The notes below the pieces were generated by a model. It did no database searches, was not told where the DNA came from, and saw nothing but the letters and a program-made list of their open reading frames with translations. Position numbers and translations under genes: made by a program. DNA of 64,000 nucleotides, taken from Nocardia cyriacigeorgica. Its GTDB lineage: Bacteria > Actinomycetota > Actinomycetes > Mycobacteriales > Mycobacteriaceae. Position 1 is the stretch's first letter. The number at the start of each line of letters is the position of its first letter. This document shows, piece after piece, positions 43,778-52,000 of the stretch. Where the stretch lies: positions 248,001 to 312,000 of the forward strand of contig NZ_JARWNX010000062.1 in assembly GCF_029868385.1 (NCBI RefSeq), in the 5' to 3' direction.

Positions 43778-44424
43778 GCATTGACGCCGACAGCGCAGCT
43801 GAAACGATCACCTTCGCCTACGAACTCGGCTACTTGAAGTCGCTCCCCAGGGCTGGATGGTTGCGTGCCGGGATCACCGATGGTGAATCCGTTGCGGCGC
43901 ATTCGTGGCGGGTGGCAGTGCTGGCGTTCGCGCTCGCGGTGGCGGAGGGCGGCGACCCGGAGCGCGCGGCGGTGCTCGGCATATTCCACGACATCCCGGA
44001 AACTCGTTACGGTGACGTACAAGCGTCGGGCAAGGCGTACGTCACCCAGGTCCCGGCCGGTGAGGTTGTGGCCGATCAAACCGCAGGTCTGCCAGAGGAA
44101 CTGGCCGAGCGTATCCGCTCGGCGGTAGCCGAACACGAATCCGCCAAACAGCCCGGCGCCAGTGTCGAAGCGCTCTGCTCGCGGGATGCCGACAAGCTGG
44201 ATCTGTTGATCACCGCTCGTGAATATCAGGAAGCCGGGCGCGGTGCGGCATCGATGGATCGATTCATTCGCAGCATGATCCCCCTGATCACCACCGCGAC
44301 GGGTAAGGCACTGGCCGAGGCGGCGCTGACCGTACCGCCGACCGCGTGGTGGGACGAGTTCGCCAGGAAGTTCGGCACCCCGGCCGCCGCCGAACGGCCG
44401 AACCGCGCATCATCGGGTCGGTGA
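43774..44424 (+). CDS. HD-domain phosphohydrolase (YfbR-like)
   Basis: 216 residues. HD-superfamily metal motifs AAHSWRV (His), GIFHDIPETRYGD (His-Asp), and a downstream Asp in SRDADKLDLLITAREY. This pattern is that of YfbR/HDDC2-type nucleoside 5'-monophosphate phosphatases. It is translationally coupled to the XRE gene. The role could be nucleotide salvage or, given the paired regulator, a stress or defence-linked hydrolase; the sequence cannot decide. Confidence 0.85.
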   Translation: MSIDADSAAETITFAYELGYLKSLPRAGWLRAGITDGESVAAHSWRVAVLAFALAVAEGGDPERAAVLGIFHDIPETRYGDVQASGKAYVTQVPAGEVVADQTAGLPEELAERIRSAVAEHESAKQPGASVEALCSRDADKLDLLITAREYQEAGRGAASMDRFIRSMIPLITTATGKALAEAALTVPPTAWWDEFARKFGTPAAAERPNRASSGR

Positions 44425-44489
44425 GGAAAATAGTTCGGCCCCTGTCGTTGACACGGCGGACCAGGCACTACCGACTCTGAAAGCAGGGC

Positions 44490-44954
44490 ATGCGCGTGGA
44501 TGAACGGGCGATTCTTGAGGAATATGTCTCCGGTGGAAAGTTGATGCAGCTGTCCACAATTGACGAAAGCGGTGGTCCTCGGGTGTGCAGTGTCTGGTAC
44601 ATCGTGGAGTTCCGTCCGGACCGGTTGTGGTTTCTGTCGCGGCAGGATCGGGAGCATTCCCGCAATATCCGCCGCAATCCGTTGGTGGCGGGCGCGATCA
44701 TCGATATTCCTGTGCGGGAACTCGGGCAGGTCGCACGCGGTGTGTCTTTCTCCGGGCATGCGCGCGAACTACCCGGCACAGGAGTGGATGATCGGGCGCG
44801 GGCGTTCGCCGCTCGTTGGCCGCGGGCCGCTCCGGTGGTGGCGGCCATGCCGGAGGGTGCGTCGCGGTTGTATGAAATAGCGGTCGACGAGTGGGTGCTG
44901 TTCGACGAGGAGAACTATCGCGGCGATCCGCGCCGGGTCATTCCAGGACGCTGA
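44490..44954 (+). CDS. Pyridoxamine 5'-phosphate oxidase-family protein
   Basis: 154 residues with the split-barrel pattern KLMQLSTIDESGGPRVCSVWYI and a later KNPR-like DREHSRNIRRNPLVAGAII. It binds flavin or F420 in relatives. ATG 44490 is used. It stands alone between the HD gene and a broken gene. Confidence 0.82.
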   Translation: MRVDERAILEEYVSGGKLMQLSTIDESGGPRVCSVWYIVEFRPDRLWFLSRQDREHSRNIRRNPLVAGAIIDIPVRELGQVARGVSFSGHARELPGTGVDDRARAFAARWPRAAPVVAAMPEGASRLYEIAVDEWVLFDEENYRGDPRRVIPGR

Positions 44955-45070
44955 ATTCAACAGCGCAGCGCCATCGACAACTCACCCGAACGATGCGTCG
45001 CCTGCCGCCCTCTTTCGACACTCCCGCACCGGCCCGCGAGGAGATCATCGAAGAGAGCTGGAGGCCGGGC

Positions 45071-45260
45071 ATGAGCAATCCGATTCGGCTGTACCTGTCG
45101 ATGTCGCTCGACGGCTGTATCGCCGGTCTGGACGATCGCCCGGGCCGAGAACTCGGACGCGGCGCTGGCTCGACCACCGGGAATCCGACGGTCCCAGCGG
45201 GCAGATCTATCGCGAGGCGCTGGCGACCGGTGCGTTGATCTCCGGCCCCGGACCGACTCG
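45071..45260 (+). pseudogene. Broken DHFR/RibD-like reductase gene
   Basis: From ATG 45071 the frame reads SNPIRLYLSMSLDGCIAG, the unmistakable start of a DHFR-family (RibD C-terminal) protein, up to about base 45155. The continuation (WLDHRESDGPSGQIYREALATGALISG) is then found in another frame. After about 45260 the family sequence stops and the following gene begins. So this is a frameshifted and truncated remnant of about 60 codons from a gene of about 190. Confidence 0.75.
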
Positions 45261-45426
45261 GCGAGCCTTCCCTTCGACATATTTCGCTTGCGGGCGAACC
45301 GGGGATTCCGCACAGTATGCGGTGGATGCCAGAACCTGCGGAAATTCAGAAATCAGCGAGGCAGCACCCGGCGACGGACAGGCGTGGCGACCGGGTGACC
45401 GAGAATTACGCGCGAATGGGTGGTTC

Positions 45427-46854
45427 ATGTTCGATGTGATCATTGCCGGGTGCGGGCCGACCGGTGCGATGCTGGCCGCCGAACTGCGGCTGCACGATGT
45501 GCGGGTGCTCGTCGTGGAGAAGGACACCGAGCCCGTGTCGTTCGTGCGCATCGTCAGTCTGCATATGCGCAGTCTCGAGTTGATGGCGATGCGCGGGCTC
45601 TTGGATCGGCTTCTCGAACGCGGAAGGCGGCGTCCGGTGGGCGGCATCTTCGCCGCCATCCCCGCACCCGCGCCCGCGGGCCTCGATTCCGGATACTCCT
45701 ATCTGCTCGGCATCCCGAAACCGGTCATCGAGCATGTGCTCGAAGAACACGCGGTCGCATTGGGTGCGCAGGTCCGGCGCGGTTGTGCGGTGGACGGTTT
45801 CGAGCAGGACGACGACGGGGTGACCGTCGAGCTGGCCGACGGGCAACAGCTGCGGTCGCGTTACCTCGTCGGCTGTGACGGCGCGCGGAGTACGGTGCGC
45901 GCACTGCTCGGCGTCGGGTTCCCCGGCGAGCCCGCCCGAAACGACACGCTGATGGGCGAGATGGAAGTGGGTGTCTCGCAGGCCGAAATCGCTGCCACGA
46001 TGGCCGAACTCGGCGAGACCGATAGGCGATTCGGTATCCGGCCCTTCGGTGAAGGGATCTACAGCGTCGTGGTCCCGGCCGCGGACGTCAGTGAGGACCG
46101 CACCCGACCTCCCACCCTGGAGGATTTCGCACAGCAGTTACGCGCTACCTTCGGAACCGATTTCGGCGTGCACTCCCCGCGCTGGATGTCCCGCTTCGGT
46201 AACGCCACCCGGCTGGCCGAGCGCTATCGGGTCGGCCGGGTGCTACTGGCCGGTGATGCGGCGCATATCCACCCGCCCATCGGTGGTCAGGGCCTCAACC
46301 TGGGCGTTCAGGACGCGGTCAACCTCGGCTGGAAGCTGGCGGCACAGGTCCGCGGCTGGGCACCGGGCACCTTGCTGGACACCTACCAGACCGAACGTCA
46401 TCCGGTCGCCGCCGACGTACTGGACAACACCCGCGCCCAAACGGAACTGCTGTCCACCGAGCCCGGCGCGCGGGCCGTGCGTAAGTTGATCACCGAACTG
46501 ATGGCCTTCGACGAGGTGAACCGATACCTGATCGAGAAGATCACCGCGATCGACGTCCGCTACGATTTCGGCCCCGGCCCCGACCTGCTCGGCCGCCGCC
46601 TACCCGATATCGACCTCAAACAGGGCCACCTCTACGACCGGCTACATCACGGCCGCGGCCTACTTCTCGACCGCACTGAACGCCTGACCGTCGAGGCCTG
46701 GCCTGACCGAGTCGACCTCATCACCGACCCCGATGCGGCACTGGATGCCCCGGCCGTCCTGCTACGCCCCGACGGCCACGTCGCCTGGCTCGGCGAACAC
46801 CAGCCCGACCTCGACGACCATCTCACCCGCTGGTTCGGCAAGCCCGCCAACTGA
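45427..46854 (+). CDS. FAD-dependent monooxygenase, rifampicin monooxygenase (Rox)-like
   Basis: 475 residues, the length of Nocardia RIFMO (about 473). FAD motif GCGPTGAMLAAELRLHDVRVLVVEK, NADPH/FAD motif YLVGCDGARSTVRALLG, and the second FAD motif LLAGDAAHIHPPIGGQGLN. A long C-terminal domain resembles RIFMO (LLRPDGHVAWLGE). Differences: the first FAD motif has Cys where RIFMO has Gly, and the following loop reads FVRIVSLH instead of the usual S-R-x-R-G-L-H. It may inactivate rifamycins or act on another aromatic compound. Confidence 0.85.
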   Translation: MFDVIIAGCGPTGAMLAAELRLHDVRVLVVEKDTEPVSFVRIVSLHMRSLELMAMRGLLDRLLERGRRRPVGGIFAAIPAPAPAGLDSGYSYLLGIPKPVIEHVLEEHAVALGAQVRRGCAVDGFEQDDDGVTVELADGQQLRSRYLVGCDGARSTVRALLGVGFPGEPARNDTLMGEMEVGVSQAEIAATMAELGETDRRFGIRPFGEGIYSVVVPAADVSEDRTRPPTLEDFAQQLRATFGTDFGVHSPRWMSRFGNATRLAERYRVGRVLLAGDAAHIHPPIGGQGLNLGVQDAVNLGWKLAAQVRGWAPGTLLDTYQTERHPVAADVLDNTRAQTELLSTEPGARAVRKLITELMAFDEVNRYLIEKITAIDVRYDFGPGPDLLGRRLPDIDLKQGHLYDRLHHGRGLLLDRTERLTVEAWPDRVDLITDPDAALDAPAVLLRPDGHVAWLGEHQPDLDDHLTRWFGKPAN

Positions 46855-46913
46855 TTCCACCCGACTCGTTCGAGTTCGGCGCCGTGCGTGGATCGGCTGC
46901 CGTCGAAAGCGAT

Positions 46914-47411
46914 CTACTGGTCGAGCAACCGGAGTATCTCCGCGGTGTTTTCCGTTGGACGCATCATGGCCAGCTCTCTCGGCGTTTTTCCGCTCCAGCG
47001 GTCGGCCTGCGGCCCCATCCGAACCTCGACCCGCGCTCCCGCTTGCAGGAGGGCTCGGACGCACTCGGGCGAACCACGGTCGGCGGCTACGCACAGCGGT
47101 GGCCAACCGGTTGGCAGATCTGGGTTCATGCCATGGTCGAGCAACAACCGCACGGTCTTGGCATGGCCCTTCCCCGCGGCCTTCGACAGCGCAATCGGCT
47201 CCGCTTCGATGCCCTGGGCGAGCAAGTAGGCGACGATCTCGGTCCTACCCCACTCTGCGGCCCAGCTGAGTAGCGTCCCTGCGGGCGTGGTGATCTTCGC
47301 CAGGTCGACACCGGCTTCGTGGGCGCGCCGCACGTCGTCGACGGTGCCACGGACAACAGTCATAACGAGATCGAACCGTTCCGCATCGAGCACCGCATCA
47401 GTATGCCGCAC
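46914..47411 (-). CDS. Ankyrin-repeat protein
   Basis: 165 residues with three to four ankyrin repeats (GTLLSWAAEWGRTEIVAYLLAQG, LSKAAGKGHAKTVRLLLDHG, LCVAADRGSPECVRALLQAG). No signal peptide. A protein-binding role is expected; partner unknown. It ends an operon with a DUF1905 gene and a membrane protein gene, gaps of 22 bases each. GTG 47411 is used; ATG 47363 is an alternative. Confidence 0.88.
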   Translation of the reverse strand: MRHTDAVLDAERFDLVMTVVRGTVDDVRRAHEAGVDLAKITTPAGTLLSWAAEWGRTEIVAYLLAQGIEAEPIALSKAAGKGHAKTVRLLLDHGMNPDLPTGWPPLCVAADRGSPECVRALLQAGARVEVRMGPQADRWSGKTPRELAMMRPTENTAEILRLLDQ

Positions 47412-47433
47412 CCCGGCTTTCGTGCAGATCGAC

Positions 47434-47721
47434 TCAGTTCAAACGTTCGGTCAGCCGGATGGTGACCTCGTCGCCATCGGTCTTTCCGATGCGGCGGCGG
47501 ATGGCGGCGGCGACGGGGAGTTTGTGGGTGCCGTCGCCGAGTGCCATGAAGGATGAGGTGAACGCGACGCCGTCCACGGTTCCGGTGACCTTGACCAGGC
47601 CTCGGGTGCCGAAGATCTGTGCCGAGTCCGGGAGTTGCACGCAGGTCCATGTGTCGCCCTCCCTGACTTTTCCGAGGACGGCGGTGAAGGTGATGTCGAT
47701 CGGTCCTTGCGTGGTGGACAT
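47434..47721 (-). CDS. DUF1905 domain protein
   Basis: 95 residues covering the DUF1905 beta-barrel-like domain (DITFTAVLGKVREGDTWTCVQLP ... GTHKLPVAAAIRRRIGKTDGDEVTIRL). Function unknown; the C-terminal YdeI-like partner domain often fused to it is absent. GGGAG precedes ATG 47721. Confidence 0.85.
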   Translation of the reverse strand: MSTTQGPIDITFTAVLGKVREGDTWTCVQLPDSAQIFGTRGLVKVTGTVDGVAFTSSFMALGDGTHKLPVAAAIRRRIGKTDGDEVTIRLTERLN

Positions 47722-47743
47722 GGGAGGCTCCCGTCGGGTGGGG

Positions 47744-48124
47744 TCAGAGGAACAGTCCGAGCACTACACCGCTGACGACCAGTTTGAGGACCCAGTCGGT
47801 CATATGCACCAGGGCGGTCGGAATCGGCACGTTCTCGTGGACGATGGCGCCGGTGAGGATGGTCACCGGAAGTATCGCCACGATCGCGCCGAGGGCCGCT
47901 CCGGCGGCGACTCCGTGGCGATCACCGGCAATGAGCAGCGCGGCCAGCACCGCGGCCGCGAGCAGACCACGTAACAGCACGAACGCCATCTGCACCGGCA
48001 GGCCGAGCCCGGGACGCGGAGTGCTGGTCCGTGACACCAGCGCGGCGATCGGGGGCGCCGCGTACAGCACCGCGCTGAGGACGAACGAGACGATCGCCGC
48101 GACGACGACACCTGCAACGACCAT
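47744..48124 (-). CDS. DUF1761-like membrane protein
   Basis: About 126 residues with four hydrophobic helices, as in DUF1761 proteins. ATG 48124 has AAGGAG six bases upstream. It is the first gene of a three-gene operon driven from the promoter at 48155-48183 and likely repressed by the adjacent TetR. Confidence 0.72.
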   Translation of the reverse strand: MVVAGVVVAAIVSFVLSAVLYAAPPIAALVSRTSTPRPGLGLPVQMAFVLLRGLLAAAVLAALLIAGDRHGVAAGAALGAIVAILPVTILTGAIVHENVPIPTALVHMTDWVLKLVVSGVVLGLFL

Positions 48125-48137
48125 GGTCAACTCCTTC

Positions 48138-48153
48138 AGTACGGTGCAGTACT
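48138..48153. promoter_or_regulatory. TetR operator-like site, 5-6-5
   Basis: AGTAC-GGTGCA-GTACT inverted repeat between the operon start at 48124 and its promoter; the same AGTAC half-sites occur in the operator at 48171-48190. Confidence 0.5.
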
Positions 48154-48154
48154 C

Positions 48155-48183
48155 AATCTAGGGAGCGACTTTGGTACTGTCAA
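48155..48183 (-). promoter_or_regulatory. Sigma-70-type promoter of the membrane/DUF1905/ankyrin operon
   Basis: Minus-strand TTGACA (48183-48178) and TAGATT (48160-48155) are separated by 17 bases, close to the consensus spacing. The -35 box lies inside the operator at 48171-48190. Confidence 0.7.
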
Positions 48184-48190
48184 GTACTAA
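48171..48190. promoter_or_regulatory. TetR operator between divergent genes
   Basis: TTGGTACT-GTCA-AGTACTAA, an 8-4-8 inverted repeat with one mismatch, overlapping the -35 box of the leftward promoter and lying 11 bases before the TetR start at 48201. Confidence 0.65.
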
Positions 48191-48200
48191 AGTAGGCGAT

Positions 48201-48845
48201 ATGAACAATGTAGGTGGGCGTCGCGGCCGACCGCCCGGTAAGTCGGGCACCGAATTGCTGGCCGTCGCCCGTGAGGTATTCCTGGAGCGCGGATTCGCGG
48301 GATCGACCATGGACGAAGTCGCCGCGCGGGCAGGGATTTCCAAAGCTTCGCTCTACCGCGAACACCCGTCGAAAACCGAGCTGTTCTCCGCCGTCGTGGC
48401 GCAGTGGGCGAACGCGGGACGTCATGCCATGCGGCCCGCCCTCGAACGACTCGAGGCCGCCGAGGATGTCCGTGAGGGCCTGCTCGCCTGGGCACGAACC
48501 CTGCTGGCGGGCGTGCTCTCCCCCACCGTGGTGGAGATGCGCCGACTGGTCACCGCCGAGGCCGCCCGCCAGCCCGAGGTCGGGGCAACCTATCTACACA
48601 AGAGCTGGATCAGAAACATCGGCGACCTCGCCACAACACTCGAGACCCTCGACGCCCGCGGCCTGCTACGCATCCCCGACCCGGAGGCAGCCGCGGAACA
48701 ACTCACCTGGTTGATCGTCGGCGCCCCGCTGAATGCCCGGATGCTCGATGCCACAGCCACGCCCACCGACACCGTCGACGCGGCGATCGACCTGTTCCTG
48801 GCCGCCCATCACCAGGGTTCGACCACAGAGGAGCCGACCGGGTGA
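48201..48845 (+). CDS. TetR family regulator
   Basis: 214 residues from ATG 48201. HTH region RGRPPGKSGTELLAVAREVFLERGFAGSTMDEVAARAGISKASLYREHPSK, with the usual recognition helix (Tyr replaced in part by SLYREHPSK). C-terminal helical domain of the AefR-like type (TLLAGVLSPTVVEMRRLVTAE). Divergent from the DUF1761-like operon whose promoter carries its probable operators. Confidence 0.9.
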   Translation: MNNVGGRRGRPPGKSGTELLAVAREVFLERGFAGSTMDEVAARAGISKASLYREHPSKTELFSAVVAQWANAGRHAMRPALERLEAAEDVREGLLAWARTLLAGVLSPTVVEMRRLVTAEAARQPEVGATYLHKSWIRNIGDLATTLETLDARGLLRIPDPEAAAEQLTWLIVGAPLNARMLDATATPTDTVDAAIDLFLAAHHQGSTTEEPTG

Positions 48846-48887
48846 CGGGTGTGATGTAAGTCCCTGCAACTATTCAGCGAAGTCACC

Positions 48888-48906
48888 TTAGGCTAGGCTT
48901 CGCTAA
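48888..48906. promoter_or_regulatory. IdeR iron box before the GltB-like gene
   Basis: TTAGGCTAGGCTTCGCTAA matches the IdeR/DtxR 19-base consensus at 15 positions, with both outer half-sites intact. It lies about 144 bases before the chosen TTG start. Implies repression when iron is plentiful. Confidence 0.75.
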
Positions 48907-49049
48907 GTTTGCGGTGGGCGATATTCGCCGCCCCATCGGCCCGACCACGCGCGATCCGCGGGGGTCCGGGCGGGTTCGCTCAACGGACGAGAAACCCACA
49001 GTCACACGCTGGGTGCGTCGTTCGCGACGCTGGTGAGAGAGAGCGTCGG

Positions 49050-52000
49050 TTGAAGGGGCTGTATGACCCGGATCAGGAGAAGAGCAGCTGCGGCGTCGGG
49101 TTCTTGACCCGTAAGGACGGCGTGCAGACGCACGAGGTCATCCGCAAACTGCATGAGGCGTTGTGCGCGGTGCCGCATCGCGGCGGGATGTCGTCGGAGG
49201 GTGTCGGTGACGGCGCGGGCGTGAACCTCGATCTCTCGCTGCGTTTCTTCTCCGAACTCACCGGGCGCGAGCTGCGGCTCGGGCAGTTCGGGGTGGGCAA
49301 TTTCTTCCTGCCCACCGATCCCGCGTTCCACGCCGAGGCCGAGACGGTGATCGAGGCGGCGCTACGGGCGCAGGATTTCGAGATCCTGTGCACGCGCGAT
49401 GTCCCGGTGGACGATTCCGTGATCCGCCCCGCGGCGGTGCGGTATCAGCTCCCCATCCGGCAGTGGGTGTTCCTCGCCGAATCCGACCGTGCGATCCACG
49501 ACGCGCTGCTGGCGATCGAGGTCGTCGCCTACACCAGGCCCGAACTCCAGGGCATGTATCCGCTCTCGCTCAGCGCCCGCACCCAGGTGCTCAAGGGCAG
49601 GCTCAACTCGAACGAAGTGGTGCCGTACTTCCGCGATCTGGCCGATCCGCGGATGGAAGTGCATTCGATGTTCTTCCACACCAGGTTCTCGACCAATACC
49701 GCGCCCAATGCCACCATGGCGCAACCGTTCCGGCTGATGGCCCACAACGGCGAACTGAACACCGACAAGAAGAACCGGCTGTCGGAAAACGCCATCGCCC
49801 GCGCCCGCAATCGCGCGATCGTCCGTCCGCTCGGTCAGTCCGACAGCTGCCGGCTGGACCAGACATTGCAGAACCGCGTCCTGGAAGATGATCTGGACCT
49901 GGTCACTGCGGTGGTCGCCATGATGCCGCCCGCCTGGGAGAACGATACGACGCTGTCGCCGCAGGTGACGGCCATGCTCGAGTACTTCAGCCTGTACGAG
50001 GAGAAGAACGACGGCCCGGCCGCGCTCATCTTCGGTGACGGCACCATCATCGGCGCGCGGCTCGACCGGCTCGGCCTGCGTCCGCTGCGCACGGTGGAGA
50101 CCGCCGAATACCTCGGGGTGATGTCGGAGGCCGGGCAGGTGTACTTCCCGCCGGACGAGGTGGTCCGGCGCGGCCGGATCGAAGCGGGCGGCATGCTCTG
50201 TTACGACCATGCCGAACGCCGGTCCTACACCACCACCGAAGCGCTGGAGATGCTGGCGGCCCGCCACGACTATCCGGCGATGCTGGCCGAAGCACGAGTG
50301 AATCTCGCCGATCTGCCGCCGATTCCGCCCGCCGAGCAGGGCTCGCCCGCACGCTATGACGGCGATCTGGACCGCCCTCAACGCTATGTCGCGTACTCGC
50401 TCAATCAGGAGAGCTTCAAATTCCTGATGGACCCGATGCTGGCCACCGGGCAGGAGAAGATCTCCGCCATGGGGTACGGCGCGGCGATCAACGCCCTGTC
50501 CAACCAGGAGGGCGGGGTCGCGAAATACTTCTCGCAGCGGTTCGCGCAGGTGACGAATCCGCCGCTGGACAGTATCCGCGAAGCCGACGGGATGACGCTG
50601 CGGGTGGCGCTGGGCGCGAAGCCGAACAGCGGCGCGAAGCCCGCGCCGCAGATCGTGGTGCGGTCGCCGATCCTCACCCATCTCGACATGCTCCAGATCC
50701 GCGCGCAGGAACATACGCCGGTGCGGCGGTTCGGTATGCGCTACCGGGTCGATATCGGTGATCCGCGCGGTAACGCCGAGGCGCTCGTGCACGCGATCGA
50801 CGAATTGTGCGACGAAGTGGAGGCCTTCGCCCGCGAGACCGGTGGGATCGCGGTGATCACCGATCGGCACGTCTCCCGCGAGCGCGCGGCCATGCCGCTC
50901 ATCATCGTGGTGTCGGCGATCAATCAGCGGCTGATCGAGGAAGGTCTGCGGCTGCGGGTATCGGTGATCGCGGAGAGCGGGCAGCTGTGCTCCTCCCATC
51001 ACATTGCCACCGTGCTCGGGTTCGGCGCGTCGGCGGTGTATCCGCTCGCGGTGCAGATGCGCGCGGAGGAGAAGTACGGCAGCGATGCCGACACCGCGTT
51101 CGCGCATTTCGCCAAGGCGGCCGAGAAGTCGCTGATGAAGACGATGGGCCGGGTCGGTCTGTGTACCGCGGAGAGCTATATCGGTGGCGAGTTCTTCGAA
51201 CCCAACTATCTGGATACCGGTGATCCGGTGCTGCGCCGGTACTTTCCGAATGTCGTCTCGCCGGTCGCGGGTGTCGGTTTCCCCACCCTCGCCGCCGCCG
51301 TCGCCGATTGGCACGCCCGCGCGCTCGAGGTGACGGGCGAGAAGGACATTCCGCTGCTCGGCCTGTTCAAGGAGCGGGCCGAGGGCGCGGGCCATTCCTA
51401 CGGCACCACGGCGGTGCGCGGATTCGTCGATATGACCGAGGAGTCGATTTCCTTCGACGATACGGCCCGCCCCGACAACCCGGATATGGCCGACGCCGCG
51501 TATCTGCGGCTGCTGCCGATCAACCAGCTCGAGGGCGCGTTCGGTCTCGACGACACCGCCTACAGCAATACCAGCTTCGACGAGTTGTCCCCGCGCGCCA
51601 TCGACAGTTTCGATATCACGCCCGGCTACCGCACCTTCGTCCGCGCGATGAACGCCGAACGCACGCGGCGCCCCGCAGCGCTGCGCGATGTGCTCGCCCT
51701 GCCCGCCGATGTGAACTTCGTGCACACCGCCGAGGAATTCCGTATGGAGATGGGGCAATTCGCGCGGTTCGGCAACAACTGTTTCCAGGTGCGCGGTCTG
51801 ACCTGCATCCGGGACGACGAGCTTTTCGTCCTGCGCCTGACCCACGGACCCGAACGGCTCGACGCGCTCGCCGTCTCGCTGCGGGAGCGGTTCGGTGACG
51901 AAATCGGCGACATCCACCTCGCCGACGGTGCGCTGCGCGTGCGGGCCACCGGCGAGGCCGAGCAGTATCTGGGCAGCATCAGGACCGCACCGGCATCGAT

